This document shows, piece by piece, positions 37,077 to 44,374 of a stretch of 44,374 nucleotides of DNA. Each line of letters starts with the position of its first letter. Positions within the stretch are counted from its first letter, which is position 1. The position numbers and the translations under genes are program-made. The notes under the pieces were generated by a model. The model was not told the DNA's origin. It ran no database searches and worked only from the letters and a program-made list of their open reading frames with translations. Origin of the DNA: Cedecea neteri NBRC 105707 = ATCC 33855 (GTDB lineage: Bacteria; Pseudomonadota; Gammaproteobacteria; Enterobacterales; Enterobacteriaceae); the NCBI RefSeq assembly GCF_001571265.1, contig NZ_BCTL01000049.1, forward strand, positions 1 through 44,374, written 5' to 3'.

Positions 37077-38579
37077 CTACCGCTTACGCCCTCCCATAAT
37101 ACTGCCCAGCACGCCGCGAATAATCTGGTTCGTCACCTGCCGCGCCGCACTCTTGGCCATCGTCTGCACCACTCCGTCGCGCTTGCCGCCTCGCGGCCCG
37201 GTGCTGCCAAACAGAATATCTTTTAGCCCGCCGAGGATCCCGTCGTCCACCTCCACGCTCTGGCCTTTGGCCGGTGGCGCATCCTGCTTATCGCCCGCGG
37301 CCTGCACGCCTTTTTGCAGCATTTCGTAGGCCGATTCCCGGTCAATCACTTCGTCATACTTGCCGTACAGCGGGGAGTGATTCAGCAGGCCGTTACGCTC
37401 GTCGTCCGTCACCGGCCCCATGCGTGAACAAGGGGCGATCACCATCGCGCGCTCGACCACCGTCGGGCTGCCTTTGGCGTCGAGGAAGGAAATCAGCGCC
37501 TCGCCGGTGCCCAGCTCCTGAATGGCTTTTTCGGTATCGAAAGCCGGATTCGCCCGCATGGTCTGCGCCGCCGCTTTCACCGCCTTCTGGTCTTTGGGCG
37601 TAAAGGCTCGCAGGGCATGCTGCACTCGGTTCCCGAGCTGGCCGAGCACAATATCGGGGATGTCTGAAGGGTTTTGCGTCACGAAGTACACGCCCACGCC
37701 TTTCGAGCGGATCAGGCGGATCACCTGCTCGATTTTATCCAGCAGGACCTGCGGAGCATCGCTAAACAGTAAATGCGCCTCGTCAAAGAAGAACACCAGC
37801 TTCGGCTTGTCGAGATCGCCCGCTTCCGGGAGCTGCTCGTAAAGCTCGGACAGCATCCACAGCAGGCTGGCGGCGTACAGCTTCGGCATCTGGTAGAGCT
37901 TTTCCGCCGACAGAATGTTAATGATCCCTTTGCCGTTTGCGTCGGTGCGCATCCAGTCTTTGATATCCAGCATCGGCTCGCCGAAGAAATACTCTGCGCC
38001 TTGCTGCTCAAGGGAAAGCAGTCCACGCTGAATCGCGCCTACGGAAGCGCTGCTGATATTGCCGTACTGCGTCTGGAAGGATTTGGCGTTATCGCCGATG
38101 TACTGAGTTAAGGCGCGCAGATCTTTAAAGTCCAGCAGCAGCAGGCCCTGGTCGTCCGAGATACGGAAGATGATTTGCAGCACGCCGCTTTGCACGTCGT
38201 TCAGGTTCAGCAGGCGAGCTAAAAGCAGAGGCCCGAGGTCAGACACGGTGGCGCGAACCGGGTGGCCTTTCTCGCCGAAGATGTCCCACAGCACCACCGG
38301 ATTGCCGTGCGGCGACCAGTCCGTCACGCCGATATTGGCCAGCCTCGCGAGAAGCTTTTCAGACTCGGCCCCCTCTTCGGCGACGCCGGTTAAATCTCCC
38401 TTCACGTCGGCCATAAACACCGGCACGCCGATCTCCGAGAATGACTCAGCCAGCTTCTGCAGCGTCACGGTTTTGCCCGTCCCGGTCGCGCCGGTGATTA
38501 ACCCGTGGCGGTTCGCCATGTTGGGCAGAATATGCAGTTCAGTCTCTTTGGTTCTGGCAATCAGCAGTGGTTCAGTCAT
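37077..38579 (-). CDS. yjgR: YjgR, HerA-like/DUF853 ATPase
   Basis: This 500-residue P-loop ATPase of the HerA/FtsK-related DUF853 family has unknown cellular role. Walker A is GATGTGKT (residues 30-37), and Walker B is [11 protein letters not shown] region [16 protein letters not shown] and a glycine/basic C-terminal tail (RGGKRDGV... GGRKR) follow. AGGGAA precedes the ATG ending at 38579. The length equals E. coli YjgR. It diverges from the dihydroxyacetone kinase gene and is probably unrelated to it. Confidence 0.94.
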   Translation of the reverse strand: MTEPLLIARTKETELHILPNMANRHGLITGATGTGKTVTLQKLAESFSEIGVPVFMADVKGDLTGVAEEGAESEKLLARLANIGVTDWSPHGNPVVLWDIFGEKGHPVRATVSDLGPLLLARLLNLNDVQSGVLQIIFRISDDQGLLLLDFKDLRALTQYIGDNAKSFQTQYGNISSASVGAIQRGLLSLEQQGAEYFFGEPMLDIKDWMRTDANGKGIINILSAEKLYQMPKLYAASLLWMLSELYEQLPEAGDLDKPKLVFFFDEAHLLFSDAPQVLLDKIEQVIRLIRSKGVGVYFVTQNPSDIPDIVLGQLGNRVQHALRAFTPKDQKAVKAAAQTMRANPAFDTEKAIQELGTGEALISFLDAKGSPTVVERAMVIAPCSRMGPVTDDERNGLLNHSPLYGKYDEVIDRESAYEMLQKGVQAAGDKQDAPPAKGQSVEVDDGILGGLKDILFGSTGPRGGKRDGVVQTMAKSAARQVTNQIIRGVLGSIMGGRKR

Positions 38580-38715
38580 CAGCGTTTCCCTGTGGCAGCA
38601 TTTGTCTAAAGCATAGCTTTCCGCACGAATTGAGCATCAGGATCTTCCCATGTTTACCCCGTCGACCCGCCAAAGGGCTATGCTTGGCAGACCTCACACA
38701 AAACCAGGGAAAGCT

Positions 38716-40356
38716 ATGTCCAGATTCTTTTATAACGATCGTAAGCAGCTGGTCAACGATGCCATCGAAGGCGTGATTGTCAGTTCCCGCTACCGCAACC
38801 TTGTGCGCCTGGATATCGATCCGGCGATTCGCGTGGTCGCTCGCAGCGACTGGGACAAAAGCAAAGTGGCGATTATCTCCGGCGGCGGCTCCGGCCACGA
38901 ACCGGCGCACGTGGGCTTTGTTGGCAAAGGGATGTTGACCGCAGCGGTGTGCGGCGACCTGTTTGCCTCGCCGAGCGTGGACGCGGTGCTGAACGCCATC
39001 GTGGGCGTTACCGGCGACCGTGGCTGCCTGCTGATCGTCAAAAACTACACCGGCGACAGGCTGAACTTTGGCCTTGCAGCCGAAAAAGCCAAAAAACACG
39101 GCCTGAAGGTCGAGATGGTGATCGTCGGCGACGACATCTCACTGCCGGATAACAAACAGCCGCGCGGCATCGCCGGTACGGCATTGGTCCACAAAATTGC
39201 GGGCTTTGCCGCAGAGCAGGGTAAATCCCTCGGTGAAGTTCGGGACATTGCGCAAAAAGCCTGCGACAGCATTGCCAGCATGGGCGTGGCGATGCAAACC
39301 TGCAATCTGCCGGGCAGCGATGATGCAGAAGGGCGCATTAAGGGCGGCTACGTCGAGCTTGGGCTGGGCATTCACGGCGAGCCGGGCGCCAGCACGGTGG
39401 AGAGCCAAAACAGCGCAGAGGTGATTGCCACGCTGGCTAAGCACCTGCGTAAAGCCACCGGTAAAGAAAGCGACCTGGCGGTGCTGATCAACAACCTCGG
39501 TGGCGTTTCGTCGCTGGAGATGGCGCTGCTGACCAAAGAGCTGATGCACTCGGATCTCGGCGCGCAAATCAAATACCTGATCGGCCCCGCGCCGCTGGTG
39601 AGCGCCCTCGATATGAAAGGTTTTTCGCTCTCCACCATTAAGCTGACCCCGGACTTTATTCAGGCGCTGGAGTCAGACGTGGAAACCGCAGGCTGGCAGC
39701 CGATGGTGAAGTACCACAAGATGCCGGAGCAGAAGCAGAGCGCTATCCGCGAAGATCGCGAGGTGAAGCCTTCCGCTAACGACGAAGTGAAAGCCCTGGT
39801 GGCGAGCGTGACTAAAACGCTTATCGAGCAGGAAAACCACCTCAACGCGCTGGATGCCAAAGTGGGCGACGGCGATACCGGCTCAACCTTTGCCGAAGGT
39901 GCACGGGACATTGCGAACCTGAACGACAAAGGCAAGCTGCCGCTGAACGACGCCGCCGCGCTGCTGGGGCTGGTGGGCGAGCGGTTGGCAACCGTGATGG
40001 GCGGTTCCAGTGGCGTGCTGATGTCTATCTTCTTCACCGCCGGCGGGCAAAAAGTGGGCGAGAAACAGCCGCTGGCCGAGTCCCTGCTGTTTGGCCTGGC
40101 GCAGATGAAGCGCTACGGCGGCGCGGACCTGGGCGACAGAACGCTGATCGACGCTCTGGAACCGGCTCTGGAAGCGCTAAGGGATAAAGATCTTAAGGCC
40201 GCCGCGAAAGCAGCAGAGAAAGGTGCCGACGACACGGCGAAGATGCAAAAGGCCAACGCCGGGCGCTCGTCCTACGTGAACAGCGATAATCTGGATGGGG
40301 TGAAAGATCCGGGCGCAGTGGCCGTGGCGGCGGTGTTTGCCGGGCTGGTGAAGTAA
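38716..40356 (+). CDS. dhaK: ATP-dependent dihydroxyacetone kinase (DhaK-DhaL fusion)
   Basis: This single-chain kinase phosphorylates dihydroxyacetone with ATP, unlike the PTS-driven DhaKLM of E. coli. The N-terminal DhaK part (about 1-330) has the covalent substrate histidine H220 in GIHGEPGAS; the C-terminal DhaL part (about 355-546) has the Mg-ATP aspartates D380, D385 and D387 in DAKVGDGDTGST, and MGGSSGVL. These positions equal the Citrobacter freundii enzyme as I recall it. The ATG at 38716 has AGGGA upstream and gives 546 aa; the frame to 38650 is not used. No glycerol dehydrogenase is adjacent, so it stands alone. Confidence 0.94.
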   Translation: MSRFFYNDRKQLVNDAIEGVIVSSRYRNLVRLDIDPAIRVVARSDWDKSKVAIISGGGSGHEPAHVGFVGKGMLTAAVCGDLFASPSVDAVLNAIVGVTGDRGCLLIVKNYTGDRLNFGLAAEKAKKHGLKVEMVIVGDDISLPDNKQPRGIAGTALVHKIAGFAAEQGKSLGEVRDIAQKACDSIASMGVAMQTCNLPGSDDAEGRIKGGYVELGLGIHGEPGASTVESQNSAEVIATLAKHLRKATGKESDLAVLINNLGGVSSLEMALLTKELMHSDLGAQIKYLIGPAPLVSALDMKGFSLSTIKLTPDFIQALESDVETAGWQPMVKYHKMPEQKQSAIREDREVKPSANDEVKALVASVTKTLIEQENHLNALDAKVGDGDTGSTFAEGARDIANLNDKGKLPLNDAAALLGLVGERLATVMGGSSGVLMSIFFTAGGQKVGEKQPLAESLLFGLAQMKRYGGADLGDRTLIDALEPALEALRDKDLKAAAKAAEKGADDTAKMQKANAGRSSYVNSDNLDGVKDPGAVAVAAVFAGLVK

Positions 40357-40360
40357 CTAA

Positions 40361-40384
40361 AAAGGCTCCCGGTTGGGAGCCTTT
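40361..40384. terminator. Bidirectional terminator between dhaK and ahr
   Basis: Perfect arms AAAGGCTCCC and GGGAGCCTTT around GGTT serve both convergent genes. Five T follow on the minus strand and CTTTCTT on the plus strand. Confidence 0.92.
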
Positions 40385-40390
40385 CTTACA

Positions 40391-41410
40391 TCAGAAATCT
40401 GACTTCAGCACCACGCGGTAGCGGGCTTTGCCGTCGCGCACGTGCTGGATAGCCTCGTTGATTTTCGACATCGGGTACAGCTCGATTTGCGGCTGAACCT
40501 TCGCGCGGCCCGCCAGCTTCATCAGCGAACGCAGCTCGTGCGGGGAGCCGGTTGCCGACCCGGAGATGCTGCGATCCCCGGCAATCAGAGTGAAGGCCGG
40601 CACCTCGAACGGCTTCATGACTGCGCCAACCGTGTGGAAGTTGCCGCCGTAGGCCAGCGCCTTGAAGTACGGCATCCAGTCCAGATCGACATTGACGGTA
40701 TTAATGATCAGATCGAACTGGCCCGCCAGAGCGGTTAACGCCTCCGGATCGCGGCTGTTCACCACTTTATCGGCGCCCATCGCCAGTACTTCTTCTTTTT
40801 TGGACGGGTTAGAGCTGAACGCCGTCACCTCGCAGCCCATGGCGTGCAGCAGCTTGATGGCGATGTGCCCGAGGCCGCCGATACCGATCACGCCCACGCG
40901 GCTGGTGGCGGTGATGTGGTGCATCAGCAGTGGTTTAAACACCGTGATGCCGCCGCACAGCAGCGGCCCGGCGGATTCAATATCAATCGACTCCGGCAAC
41001 GGGATCGCCCATTGCCAGTCCACGCGAATTTTATCGGCGAAGCCGCCGCGGTTGACGATGGTCGGGACGCTGCCTTGCTGGCAGTTGATTTGGCTGCCGC
41101 TGATACAGGCGTCGCAGTGGCCGCAGCTTCTTGCCGTCCAGCCAATGCCCACGCGTTGCCCAACTTTCAGCCCTTTACTCTGTGCCGCCGAGCCCAGCGC
41201 ATGCACGCGGCCAATCACCTCATGCCCGGCGACCAGCGGATACTGCGAGAACCCCCATTCGTTGTCGATCATCGACAGATCCGAATGGCAGATACCGCAA
41301 TAATCGACCTTAACCTCGACATCTTCCGGCAGCAGATCGCCCGCGTCGAAATCCTGAAGCTCCAGCTCCGCACCGGCCTTTGGCGCGGCATAACTTTTGA
41401 TGACAGACAT
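40391..41410 (-). CDS. ahr: NADPH-dependent aldehyde reductase Ahr (YjgB)
   Basis: This zinc-dependent medium-chain dehydrogenase reduces a wide range of aldehydes. It is 339 residues, as E. coli Ahr/YjgB. The catalytic zinc is set by C38-40 region [11 protein letters not shown] and GHEVIGRV; the structural zinc cysteines lie in [15 protein letters not shown]. The nucleotide fold has [27 protein letters not shown] precedes the ATG ending at 41410. It stands beside leuX as in E. coli, with an oxidoreductase gene inserted between. Confidence 0.96.
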   Translation of the reverse strand: MSVIKSYAAPKAGAELELQDFDAGDLLPEDVEVKVDYCGICHSDLSMIDNEWGFSQYPLVAGHEVIGRVHALGSAAQSKGLKVGQRVGIGWTARSCGHCDACISGSQINCQQGSVPTIVNRGGFADKIRVDWQWAIPLPESIDIESAGPLLCGGITVFKPLLMHHITATSRVGVIGIGGLGHIAIKLLHAMGCEVTAFSSNPSKKEEVLAMGADKVVNSRDPEALTALAGQFDLIINTVNVDLDWMPYFKALAYGGNFHTVGAVMKPFEVPAFTLIAGDRSISGSATGSPHELRSLMKLAGRAKVQPQIELYPMSKINEAIQHVRDGKARYRVVLKSDF

Positions 41411-41491
41411 TCGCTCTTCCTCTGTGTTGGCTCTGCAACCAGTTTAGAACATTGCGCGAGACTGGAACCTGGTGGAATGTGCCCTGACGCG

Positions 41492-42550
41492 CTAAAGCGT
41501 TACCCAGCCGCCGCCCTGTTCAGCCGATGCATAAAGTGCGGCGACGATCTGCTGCACGACATAACCCTGTTCGGCATCGGCCACCATTGCCGACTCGCCC
41601 TGAACACGGCGCACAAAGCTCTCCATGGCGCGGAAATGACGGCGATCGTCGGCGGCTTCGCGGCGCTGGAGCGTTTCCAGCTTGCCGTCTCGATCATGGT
41701 AAATATGGGCCGGGAACAGCGTGGCACCGGCGCGTTCGCCGCAGAACTCGACGTTCATCTGCGAGGTTTCTTCCACGTTGAGGATAAAAGAGGTGTCCAG
41801 CCGCAGAATGCCGCCTCCCTCGAACTCGACCACGCCGAACAGCGCGTCTTCCACCGTATAAAGCGCCGGATCCCACTCGCCATACTGGCCGCTGTTTTTG
41901 CTGTTGCCCAGCCTGCGGAAGCTGTGGGCCATCACCCGCGTCACCTTTGGGAAGCCGAGCACGTAAAGCGCGGCGTCCAGCATATGAATGCCGAGATCGA
42001 TCAGCGGGCCACCGCCCTGTGAATCCTTGCTGATGAAATTCCCCCACGACGGCACGCCGCTGCGGCGCAGGGCTTTGGCCGTGGTGACATAGACATCGCC
42101 CAGCGCACCGGCCTGAACCTGCTCGCGCAGCAGGGCGCTGTCCAGCGCGAAGCGATGGTGGAAATTATAGGCCAGCACCCGATTGGCCTTTTGCGCCGCT
42201 TGCCGCATCTCGTAGGCTTGAGCCACCGTCATCGCCGGAGGCTTCTCGCAAAGCACATGGCAACCGGCCTCTAGCGACTGCATCACGTGCTCGTAATGCA
42301 GAATATTGGGCGAACAAACGCTGACGATCTCCGGCTTCGCCTCACGTAGCATCTGCCCGACATCGTCGTACGCCGTGGGAATGTTTAGCTTAGCCGCAAA
42401 CGCCCGGGTACGCGCCAGGTCGCGCCCGCAGGCCGCCACCAACGTCAGCGATGGATTGGTCGCGTAGTAAGCCGCATGAACGTTCTCCGCGATCTGCCCC
42501 GGCCCGATGATGGCAACTCGCATGGGGGACGTGGTGGTTGGGTTGGGCAT
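41492..42550 (-). CDS. Gfo/Idh/MocA-family oxidoreductase
   Basis: This is a predicted NAD(P)-dependent sugar or inositol-type dehydrogenase, 352 residues. The Rossmann fold begins MRVAIIGPGQIAENVHAAYY, and the family signature CEKPPAMT (EKP) follows near residue 100; the C-terminal half holds a substrate-binding GGGPLIDLGIHMLD segment with the usual histidine. GGAG precedes the ATG. It is 81 bp upstream of ahr in the same direction and may be cotranscribed. The true substrate cannot be told. Confidence 0.9.
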   Translation of the reverse strand: MPNPTTTSPMRVAIIGPGQIAENVHAAYYATNPSLTLVAACGRDLARTRAFAAKLNIPTAYDDVGQMLREAKPEIVSVCSPNILHYEHVMQSLEAGCHVLCEKPPAMTVAQAYEMRQAAQKANRVLAYNFHHRFALDSALLREQVQAGALGDVYVTTAKALRRSGVPSWGNFISKDSQGGGPLIDLGIHMLDAALYVLGFPKVTRVMAHSFRRLGNSKNSGQYGEWDPALYTVEDALFGVVEFEGGGILRLDTSFILNVEETSQMNVEFCGERAGATLFPAHIYHDRDGKLETLQRREAADDRRHFRAMESFVRRVQGESAMVADAEQGYVVQQIVAALYASAEQGGGWVTL

Positions 42551-42701
42551 GGGGAGCTCCGTTGAGTGGCCAGGATGAGAGCGAATCTCATCGCAAACGA
42601 GCGGGAATGTAAACCGTGGAGTTGTTCATAGGAGGGGCCCGGAGGAAAAGGTCAGGCCGCTGAAAAATTCAGCACTTAACGCCACTTACGCACAGCGCCG
42701 C

Positions 42702-42729
42702 TTGCAAGGCCGCCAGCGACAGGTATAAT
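42702..42729 (+). promoter_or_regulatory. leuX promoter
   Basis: TTGCAA (42702-42707) and a perfect TATAAT (42724-42729) are 16 bases apart, about 28 bases before the tRNA. Confidence 0.85.
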
Positions 42730-42757
42730 CCACAACGTTTCCGCATACCCCTTCAGT

Positions 42758-42842
42758 GCCGAAGTGGCGAAATCGGTAGACGCAGTTGATTCAAAATCAA
42801 CCGTAGAGATACGTGCCGGTTCGAGTCCGGCCTTCGGCACCA
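42758..42842 (+). tRNA. leuX: tRNA-Leu (anticodon CAA)
   Basis: This 85-base class II tRNA reads UUG codons. The acceptor arms GCCGAAG and CTTCGGC pair fully, the anticodon CAA is at 42792-42794 in loop TTCAAAA, the long variable arm and the GTTCGAGTC T-loop are present, and CCA is encoded (42840-42842). It is almost identical to E. coli leuX, a known island integration site. The integrase gene starts 200 bp downstream, so the tRNA 3' end is probably the left attachment site. Confidence 0.97.
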
Positions 42843-42855
42843 AAATTATATAAAT

Positions 42856-42879
42856 AGACGTCAATAGACGTCTTTTTTT
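42856..42879 (+). terminator. leuX terminator
   Basis: Arms AGACGTC and GACGTCT around AATA run into seven T, 14 bases after the tRNA. Confidence 0.85.
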
Positions 42880-42923
42880 ATGTCCAAAATCCGCGCCACA
42901 CAAGGCTTTTCCCGCTTTTTCCC

Positions 42924-42958
42924 TCAACTGAAGTCAACCTAACTCAACCCACATCAAC
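42924..42958 (+). repeat. Four phased TCAAC direct repeats
   Basis: TCAAC begins at 42924, 42934, 42944 and 42954, exactly ten bases apart, so all copies face the same side of the helix. They lie between leuX and the integrase gene, where arm-type integrase or excisionase sites are expected. Confidence 0.8.
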
Positions 42959-42964
42959 AAGCTT

Positions 42965-43016
42965 GTGAGTATACTAATGAGTATATTTGTCGATTCGATA
43001 TTGCTTGTATACTCAC
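42965..43016. repeat. Inverted repeat before the integrase gene
   Basis: GTGAGTATAC (42965-42974) is repeated in perfect inversion as GTATACTCAC (43007-43016), 32 bases between arms; a third partial copy TGAGTATA is at 42978-42985. It covers the probable integrase promoter and may bind the integrase itself or an island regulator. Confidence 0.7.
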
Positions 43017-43042
43017 GATATACCAATGGAAGGAGGACCATT

Positions 43043-44314
43043 ATGGCCCTAACGGATACTAAAGTTCGTTCTGCTAAACCTGAGGAGAAAGAGTATTCAC
43101 TTGTTGACGGCGACGGCATGTCCTTACTTGTAAAGCCTAACGGCTCAAAGTATTGGCGATTTCGTTTCCGTTTTGGCGGTAAACAGCATTTGATGGCGTT
43201 TGGCGTCTATCCTGAAATCTCGTTAGCTAATGCCAGACAAAAGAGAGAAGAGGCCAGAAAGCTGGTTGCTGCTGGCATTGATCCTCGTGAGCATAAGCGT
43301 GCTTTAAAAGAAGAGCAGGCGAAAGAGATTATTACTTTCGAGAAGGTTGCCAGAGAGTGGCTTGTGACTAACCAAAAATGGTCGGAAGATCATGCTAATC
43401 GCGTAAAAAAGAGCCTGGAGGACAGTATCTTCCCGGCAATTGGTACTCGCAATATTGCTGAATTGGGCACTCGTGACTTACTGGCACCCATTAAAGCGGT
43501 GGAACTGTCAGGACGTCTTGAGGTGGCTTCTCGTCTCCAGCAGCGTACCACGGCCATCATGCGTTATGCAGTGCAAAGTGGGCTGATTGATTACAACCCA
43601 GCGCAGGAGATGGCTGGAGCCGTCGCCTCTGGCAATCGACAACATCGCCCGGCGCTGGAATTAAAGCGTATCCCTGAGTTACTTGAGAAAATAGATGGCT
43701 ATACCGGCAGGCCGCTAACCCGCTGGGCAACTGAACTCACTCTGCTTATCTTTATTCGCTCCAGTGAGCTGCGCTTTGCTCGCTGGTCAGAGATCGATTT
43801 TGAAACGTCAATGTGGACTATCCCGCCTGAGCGAGAGCCTATTCCCGGCGTGAAACATTCTCAGCGAGGATCAAAGATGCGTACACCTCATCTGGTGCCG
43901 CTTTCAAAGCAGTCGCTGGCGATTCTGAAGCAGATAAAACAGTTCTGCGGCGAACATGAACTCATTTTTATTGGAGATCACGATCCGCGTAAGCCCATGA
44001 GCGAGAACACGGTAAACAGTGCGCTACGGGTGATGGGCTATGACACTAAAATTGAGGTTTGCGGCCACGGCTTCCGCACAATGGCTTGTAGTTCGTTAAT
44101 TGAGTCAGGGCTATGGTCGAAGGATGCGGTGGAGCGCCAGATGAGCCATATGGAACGTAACTCGGTACGCGCAGCATATATCCATAAAGCGGAACATCTG
44201 GAGGAACGCAAGTTGATGCTGCAATGGTGGGCGGATTTTCTGGATTCGAACCGGGAGAAGACTATCAGCCCGTTTGATTTTGCGAAAATTAATAACCCCA
44301 TGCTGACCAGATGA
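43043..44314 (+). CDS. P4-type tyrosine integrase
   Basis: This site-specific recombinase should insert and, with an excisionase, remove an island at leuX. The 423 residues include the N-terminal DUF4102 domain (MALTDTKVRSAKPEEKEYSL), a SAM-like core-binding domain (about 100-180), and the catalytic domain with R239 (FIRSSELR), H342 and R345 (HGFR), a histidine in MSHMERN, and nucleophile Y379 (RAAYIH). All catalytic residues I looked for are present, so it is probably active. The ATG at 43043 has GGAGG upstream; the frame back to 42965 overlaps the inverted repeat. Its GC is lower than that of the preceding genes, which supports foreign origin. The last 60 bases of the window hold nothing I can name. 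Confidence 0.95.
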   Translation: MALTDTKVRSAKPEEKEYSLVDGDGMSLLVKPNGSKYWRFRFRFGGKQHLMAFGVYPEISLANARQKREEARKLVAAGIDPREHKRALKEEQAKEIITFEKVAREWLVTNQKWSEDHANRVKKSLEDSIFPAIGTRNIAELGTRDLLAPIKAVELSGRLEVASRLQQRTTAIMRYAVQSGLIDYNPAQEMAGAVASGNRQHRPALELKRIPELLEKIDGYTGRPLTRWATELTLLIFIRSSELRFARWSEIDFETSMWTIPPEREPIPGVKHSQRGSKMRTPHLVPLSKQSLAILKQIKQFCGEHELIFIGDHDPRKPMSENTVNSALRVMGYDTKIEVCGHGFRTMACSSLIESGLWSKDAVERQMSHMERNSVRAAYIHKAEHLEERKLMLQWWADFLDSNREKTISPFDFAKINNPMLTR

Positions 44315-44374
44315 TACGTGCTGCAATATGTTGGCCCATAACTCCGTAGAGTAAACATGAGTTATTACGTAAAG

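Noticed and set aside
40844-42022. 392-aa plus-strand frame across ahr and the oxidoreductase
   Set aside because: It overlaps two well-supported minus-strand genes and their gap.

Overview
The window is chromosomal DNA of an enterobacterium (order Enterobacterales, most likely Enterobacteriaceae). The evidence is near-identical E. coli/Salmonella-type proteins and gene order: treRBC-mgtA, ridA-pyrIB-pyrL, an arginine deiminase cluster beside argI, rraB-miaE, yjgM-valS-holC-pepA-lptFG, and yjgR/ahr-leuX followed by an integrase. I cannot name the genus. GC is high in the genes and drops sharply in the arcA-argI gap and around the integrase.

Layout. (1) 1-4.5 kb, minus strand: trehalose regulator, PTS permease and trehalose-6-phosphate hydrolase (treR, treB, treC) with a TreR operator. 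(2) 4.5-7.7 kb: mgtA with a PhoP box, a proline-rich leader peptide mgtL (too short for ordinary ORF calling) and leader hairpins. (3) 7.8-10.2 kb: a secreted GH20 beta-N-acetylhexosaminidase. (4) 10.2-12.5 kb, minus: ridA, a 127-bp ERIC element, and pyrBI with its pyrL leader and UTP-sensing attenuator. (5) 12.5-18 kb, minus: the arginine deiminase operon arcA-arcC-arcB-arcD, ending in an ArgR paralogue, with a long AT-rich control region. (6) 18.6-19.7 kb: argI, the biosynthetic ornithine transcarbamylase, with two tandem ARG boxes. (7) 19.8-21.8 kb: rraB, miaE and an unknown membrane-anchored protein. (8) 21.9-27.5 kb: the hexose-phosphate system uhpA-uhpB-uhpC-uhpT plus yicN, a block that in E. 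coli K-12 lies elsewhere on the chromosome. (9) 27.5-35.6 kb: yjgM, valS, holC, pepA (minus) and lptF-lptG (plus). (10) 35.7-42.6 kb: a HAAAP-family amino-acid transporter, yjgR, a single-chain ATP-dependent dihydroxyacetone kinase, the aldehyde reductase ahr and a Gfo/Idh/MocA oxidoreductase. (11) 42.7 kb to the end: tRNA-Leu(CAA) leuX followed by a P4-type tyrosine integrase. This is the left edge of a genomic island whose cargo lies beyond the window.

How the genes connect. Arginine and pyrimidine metabolism dominate the middle: argI makes citrulline from ornithine and carbamoyl phosphate, pyrB uses the same carbamoyl phosphate for UMP synthesis, and arcABCD runs arginine breakdown to yield ATP. 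Each arm has a visible control element (ARG boxes, pyrL attenuator, CRP/FNR-like sites). Four copies of one palindromic REP-like repeat family and one ERIC element sit in intergenic gaps.

I see no CRISPR array, insertion sequence or clearly new multi-gene system inside the window. The most noteworthy non-coding structures are the four helically phased TCAAC repeats and the large inverted repeat between leuX and the integrase, the AT-rich arcA control region, the terminator-like hairpin directly in front of uhpA, the TCACGTGA pair in front of the hexosaminidase gene, and the long terminator-bearing treB-treC gap.
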